Below, one piece after another: positions 41,043 to 44,440 of a stretch of DNA of 44,440 bases. How positions within the stretch are numbered: the first letter of the stretch is position 1; each line of letters opens with the position of its first letter. A program made the position numbers and the translations under genes. The notes under the pieces are model-generated. The model made no database searches. It worked only from the letters and a program-made list of their open reading frames with translations, and was not told where the DNA came from. The stretch is from an uncultured Bacteroidales bacterium (GTDB lineage Bacteria > Bacteroidota > Bacteroidia > Bacteroidales > FEN-979): NCBI GenBank assembly GCA_903916595.1, contig CAIWXI010000048.1, positions 1 to 44,440 of the forward strand, read 5' to 3'.

Positions 41043-41671
41043 TGCTGAGGGCGGTTCCTGTTTCTGGGATTATATTTCCCGTTTGGACTCGGGCGGAAAG
41101 GTTTCTTTTTCTTGTTAAGCCCCAGAATATCATTGGTGTGCTGGAATTTGAAATCTTGTTTTAGCTTTACCTTCCCCTTAGAAAGTTTATCAAGATGTAT
41201 TTCAATAAGGTCATCATCAACCGATTCACGGTTCCAGTTAAGATATGACTTCTTCATGTGCTGGGCGATGGCATGTATTAACGAATCCTTCTCAGCGCCA
41301 TCGTCATAATCAATCGCCTTCTCGAGCATCAGCGCAATATTCTTACCATAATGACGGAACTCGATGGCCTTATCATGGTACTGCAGTTTTTCTGGCTTGA
41401 GGCTGGTCGACAGGGGAGGAGGAGCGGGATAGGGAGCATCAACATCCAATTTAAAATCAGAGATGATGTACATATGATCCCAGAGTTTATGTTTGAAGTC
41501 TGATGTTTCTTTTGCTGCCGGATAAAGCTGCCCCATAACATTGATCACGAATTTGGCCGCTTTTGTCCTCCGATCCCGGTCATCAATGGTGCAGAGGTAT
41601 TGAACCATTTTCTGCACATTTCTTCCATATTCAGGAATGACCATCTGGGCGCGTGTTGTATTATATTCCAT
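41039..41671 (-). CDS. DUF4290 family protein
   Basis: This 210-residue, mostly helical protein starts MEYNTTRAQMVIPEYGRNVQKM, the hallmark of DUF4290, and contains YPAAKETSDFKHKLWDHMYI and HYGKNIALMLEKAID. The last 40 residues are basic and rich in Pro, Asn and Arg, possibly nucleic-acid binding. The family is Bacteroidota-specific and almost always precedes murA, as here with a four-base overlap, but no function is known. A TATCTTTA element lies upstream. Confidence 0.9.
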   Translation of the reverse strand: MEYNTTRAQMVIPEYGRNVQKMVQYLCTIDDRDRRTKAAKFVINVMGQLYPAAKETSDFKHKLWDHMYIISDFKLDVDAPYPAPPPLSTSLKPEKLQYHDKAIEFRHYGKNIALMLEKAIDYDDGAEKDSLIHAIAQHMKKSYLNWNRESVDDDLIEIHLDKLSKGKVKLKQDFKFQHTNDILGLNKKKKPFRPSPNGKYNPRNRNRPQQ

Positions 41672-41686
41672 TGTTAAAAATTTGTG

Positions 41687-41694
41687 TAAAGATA
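41687..41694 (-). promoter_or_regulatory. Possible -7 element of the DUF4290-murA genes
   Basis: The minus strand reads TATCTTTA, one base off the TAnnTTTG consensus, 15 bases upstream of the DUF4290 ATG and within the 27-base gap after pcrA. Confidence 0.35.
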
Positions 41695-41698
41695 CAAC

Positions 41699-44047
41699 TT
41701 ATTCGGCTATCCTCAGTTTAGCGAATTTCAGTAACAGCTGTTTCTGGCCTATGGAAGGGAAAAACACCGTGGCTTTTTTGTTTGGCCCTATTCCTTCAAG
41801 TTCAAGCACTTTCCCTTTCCCGAAACGTTCATGCTCAACCTCCATGCCGGTTTTAATATCTTCAATGTCAGCTGGGGGAATAGCAGAAACAGCAGGATTA
41901 ACAGGAGGCGCAAATGGCTTTGAAGGTGGTACTTTGGAAGCAGGCTGGGGGGCTGGCTTTACAGGTTGATAACCGCCTGCTTTCCTGGGAGGCAGACTCA
42001 TCCCATTGAGCATGTTGGAAAAATTATCGGCAGAATTGAAACTTTCTTTCTTGGCGGATGACCTTCTCGGAAAATCGATAAGTTTTTCGGGGATCTCGCT
42101 GATAAACCGGCTGGGCTCGCACATCGTAAGATTTCCCCAGCGGTATCGGTTCTCGGAATAAGCAAGGGTGAGTTTAACTTCGGCTCTTGTAACAGCCACG
42201 TAAAACAGTCTTCTTTCTTCTTCCAGATCGGTCCTTGAATTCATTGACTGGATTGAGGGGAAAAGGTTTTCTTCCATACCCACAACGAACACATACGGAA
42301 ATTCAAGGCCCTTGGCCGCGTGCACAGTCATCAGGGCAACCCTGTCCTTGTCGTCCTTGTTGCCGTAATCTGCATCAGTAAGCAGGGCCACATCCTGAAG
42401 GAATTCATCGAGCGTTCTCACCACGTTGTCTTCAATTTCGCCTGTTTCTAAATCTGTTCTTGGCGTTTCGGTAAACTCTTTAATAGCGTTAAAAAGCTCC
42501 TCCAGATTCTCGAACCTGCTAACCCCTTCAGGCGATTTGTCTTCATGCAGCTCTCTGATAAGGCCCGACGACATGGCTATATGCTTTGCCATTTCAAAGG
42601 CGTTTTTTGTTTTCAGAAGAGCGCCGAAACTCTTAATCATCGTGATAAAGCCGGTAATTTTGGCCCAGGTATTTTCAGGGAACCTTACCGTTGCCGGTGG
42701 ACTTTCAATCAGATCAAAGAGGCTCTTTTTATGTTCATCGGCCAGGACGATCAGCTTTTCAACCGTAGTTTTTCCAATGCCACGGGCAGGATAGTTTATC
42801 ACTCGCAGCAAAGCATCTTCATCCCTCGGATTGATCGACAGCCGGTAGTAAGCAAGCATGTCTTTTATCTCTTTCCTCTGGTAAAATGAAACTCCACCGT
42901 AAACCCTGCAAGGAATATTCAGTTTGCGAAGAGCTTCTTCCATGATCCTCGACTGGGAGTTCGTACGGTAAAGAATAGCAAACGAGTCGTTCGACAACTG
43001 CCGGTTCATTTTGTCTTCAAAAATGGACTGAGCAACCAGGTTGCCTTCTTCATTGTCGGTTGACGCGTGAAGCAGGGCAATCTTGGAACCTTCGTCATTG
43101 TCGGTCCAGATCTCTTTGAATATCTGGTTTTTATTATTAAGGATGACTTTATTGGCGGCTTCTACAATAGTTTTGGTAGAGCGGTAGTTCTGTTCAAGTT
43201 TGAACACTTTATGATCAGGGTAATCGCTTCTGAAATTCAGTATGTTCTGAATGTTCGCTCCGCGGAAGCCATAAATACTTTGTGCATCATCCCCTACAAT
43301 GCACAGGTTTTCGTTGTTCGCAGCCAGTTTTTTCACGATAAGATACTGGGCATAATTCGTGTCCTGGTACTCATCCACAAGAATATACCTGAATTTTTGC
43401 TGATATTTGATAAGTACATCAGAGAAATCGCGAAGCAGAATGTTCATATTGAACAACAGATCGTCAAAATCCATAGCCGAGGAGCGCATCAGTCGGTTCT
43501 GGTATTGAAGATAGATCTTGCCAGTAAAAGGTTTCCCTGAAGAATTATCATACTCCTGTATTTCCGGGAGGGTCTGGTATTCTTCTGAAGATATCAGGCT
43601 TGTTTTGGCTGCCGAGATCCTCTGGGCCACATACCCCGGCTGGTATAGTTTTTCATCGAGTTTGTTTTCTTTTACCAGGTTTCGGATAAGCCTTTTGGAG
43701 TCCTCGGAATCGTAAATCGTATAATTAGCGGGATATCCAAGACGATGTCCCTCGATACGAAGTACCCGTGAAAAAACAGAGTGGAATGTTCCCATCCAAA
43801 CGCTCTTGGCTTCTTTGTTGCCTGCCAGACTCAGAATGCGCTCGGTCATCTCTCGCGCCGCCTTGTTCGTAAAGGTAAGGGCAAGGATATGAAAAGGGTC
43901 AACTCCACGTTCGAGCAGGTAGGCAACCCGGTATGTAAGAACACGGGTTTTGCCCGATCCGGCGCCCGCTATAACCATTACAGGTCCTTCGGTTTCAATG
44001 ACGGCCTCGCGCTGGGCTTCATTAAGTTTTTCAAGAATTCCCGACAT
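41699..44047 (-). CDS. pcrA: ATP-dependent DNA helicase PcrA/UvrD
   Basis: The 782-residue SF1A helicase has the motif order of UvrD/PcrA: Walker A (GAGSGKTR), DEYQDTN, GDDAQSIYGFRG, QNYRSTK, the VALMTVHAAKGLEF motif, and VAVTRAE. A low-complexity Pro/Ala/Lys linker (about 690-730) leads to a C-terminal Tudor-like domain (GMEVEHERFGKGKVL) that in PcrA binds RNA polymerase. It unwinds DNA in repair and replication-fork clearance. The ATG at 44047 (MSGILEKLN) is chosen by homology; an upstream ATG at 44176 would add 43 residues across the promoter. Confidence 0.95.
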   Translation of the reverse strand: MSGILEKLNEAQREAVIETEGPVMVIAGAGSGKTRVLTYRVAYLLERGVDPFHILALTFTNKAAREMTERILSLAGNKEAKSVWMGTFHSVFSRVLRIEGHRLGYPANYTIYDSEDSKRLIRNLVKENKLDEKLYQPGYVAQRISAAKTSLISSEEYQTLPEIQEYDNSSGKPFTGKIYLQYQNRLMRSSAMDFDDLLFNMNILLRDFSDVLIKYQQKFRYILVDEYQDTNYAQYLIVKKLAANNENLCIVGDDAQSIYGFRGANIQNILNFRSDYPDHKVFKLEQNYRSTKTIVEAANKVILNNKNQIFKEIWTDNDEGSKIALLHASTDNEEGNLVAQSIFEDKMNRQLSNDSFAILYRTNSQSRIMEEALRKLNIPCRVYGGVSFYQRKEIKDMLAYYRLSINPRDEDALLRVINYPARGIGKTTVEKLIVLADEHKKSLFDLIESPPATVRFPENTWAKITGFITMIKSFGALLKTKNAFEMAKHIAMSSGLIRELHEDKSPEGVSRFENLEELFNAIKEFTETPRTDLETGEIEDNVVRTLDEFLQDVALLTDADYGNKDDKDRVALMTVHAAKGLEFPYVFVVGMEENLFPSIQSMNSRTDLEEERRLFYVAVTRAEVKLTLAYSENRYRWGNLTMCEPSRFISEIPEKLIDFPRRSSAKKESFNSADNFSNMLNGMSLPPRKAGGYQPVKPAPQPASKVPPSKPFAPPVNPAVSAIPPADIEDIKTGMEVEHERFGKGKVLELEGIGPNKKATVFFPSIGQKQLLLKFAKLRIAE

Positions 44048-44063
44048 ACTTTTAAAATCGGTC

Positions 44064-44071
44064 CAAAGGTA
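44064..44071 (-). promoter_or_regulatory. -7 promoter element of pcrA
   Basis: The minus strand reads TACCTTTG, 16 bases upstream of the chosen ATG. It falls within the longer open frame, which supports the shorter start. Confidence 0.5.
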
Positions 44072-44213
44072 AGAGATTAGAACTTTGACAGGGAAATTGT
44101 GAAAAACTATTTGCATGAAAAGATTTAAATAGCAAATCATGAAATATAAAGTTACGTTTACATGAAAATAAACCACATATACTAATTAAAAAGCATCATA
44201 TACTTTTTTGTTG

Positions 44214-44245
44214 TTGTAAACACCTGTCCGTTTGTTGTATCTTTA
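44214..44245 (+). promoter_or_regulatory. Promoter of the right-edge lipoprotein gene
   Basis: TTG at 44214-44216 is 21 bases before TATCTTTA at 44238-44245, one base off TAnnTTTG. The ATG follows at 44305, giving a leader of about 55 bases. The rest of the 257-base pcrA-lipoprotein gap is AT-rich with no other feature I can support. Confidence 0.45.
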
Positions 44246-44304
44246 CTTTGAATTTGGTGTTTTACGGTAATATTTTACCCCAACCACCTGCTAAACAAAA
44301 AGCC

Positions 44305-44440
44305 ATGAAAACAAAACTCTTTTCACTGATCGTTATCCTCACATCAACGCTTGTCCTGTTATCGGGATGCCGCAAAGACACAAATTCCGGGGGGTCAAAT
44401 CCCCTGAAATTTACCGATCTGAAAGTTGACCCTTCATTTA
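44305..44440 (+). CDS. Lipoprotein of unknown function (partial, cut by right edge)
   Basis: From the ATG at 44305 the frame is open to the end of the window (45 codons). It begins MKTKLFSLIVILTSTLVLLSGC, a lipoprotein signal with the lipobox LSGC (Cys at residue 22), followed by RKDTNSGGSNP, a flexible linker typical of Bacteroidota surface lipoproteins. The visible part is too short for a family call, though KFTDLKVDPSF might start an Ig-like or beta-sandwich domain. Confidence 0.75.
   Translation, partial: MKTKLFSLIVILTSTLVLLSGCRKDTNSGGSNPLKFTDLKVDPSF

Noticed and set aside
44048-44176. Upstream extension of pcrA to the ATG at 44176
   Set aside because: The extra 43 residues are unlike the family, and a TACCTTTG promoter element lies inside the extension.

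Overview
The window looks like a chromosomal segment of a Bacteroidota bacterium, probably class Bacteroidia. The evidence is a fused ccoNO oxidase gene, a fused secDF, a type IX secretion (T9SS) C-terminal sorting domain, DUF4290 next to murA, and many TAnnTTTG -7 promoter elements, the Bacteroidota sigma-ABfr signature. I see no rRNA, tRNA, CRISPR array, insertion sequence or phage module. Most genes are housekeeping or respiratory.

Region 1 (1-3950, minus strand) is a five-gene operon encoding a heterodisulfide-reductase/Qmo-like membrane complex: HdrC-like, HdrB-like, HdrA/QmoA-like flavoprotein, a second small HdrC-like ferredoxin, and a cytochrome-b-like membrane subunit cut by the left edge. 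Region 2 (3961-9058, minus) holds a DUF4159 protein, rsmE, and a 1221-residue secreted Asp-box propeller/PKD protein with a T9SS tail. Region 3 (9121-17899, plus) is a complete cbb3 oxidase set: the copper ATPase ccoI, then ccoS-ccoNO-ccoQ-ccoP-ccoG-ccoH and a SafE-like membrane protein, followed by a separately promoted lipoprotein cytochrome c that could feed the oxidase.

Region 4 (17902-21785, minus) has two TPM-domain proteins, lemA and htpG. Region 5 (22031-28794) has ilvE and pyrF on plus, converging on prfA, purM and a PorE-like OmpA-family protein on minus. Region 6 (28821-32871, minus) has secDF with a clear terminator, a small DUF1036-like exported protein, and a truncated HEAT-repeat relic. 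Region 7 (32978-35448, plus) pairs an arginine-decarboxylase-like enzyme with a deoxyhypusine-synthase-like enzyme, a probable polyamine module. Region 8 (35489-44047, minus) runs pcrA, DUF4290, murA, grpE, dnaJ and an ABC-2 exporter pair. A lipoprotein gene begins at the right edge.

The least expected structure is a dispersed family of tandem heptanucleotide repeats (core CAGATAT/CAGATGG and variants). Six arrays keep strict 7-base phase. They lie at gene ends and upstream regions, supply several stop codons, and in one case sit in frame inside the QmoA-like flavoprotein. Together with the uncharacterised Hdr-like complex and the decarboxylase/DHS pair, these are the features most worth follow-up.
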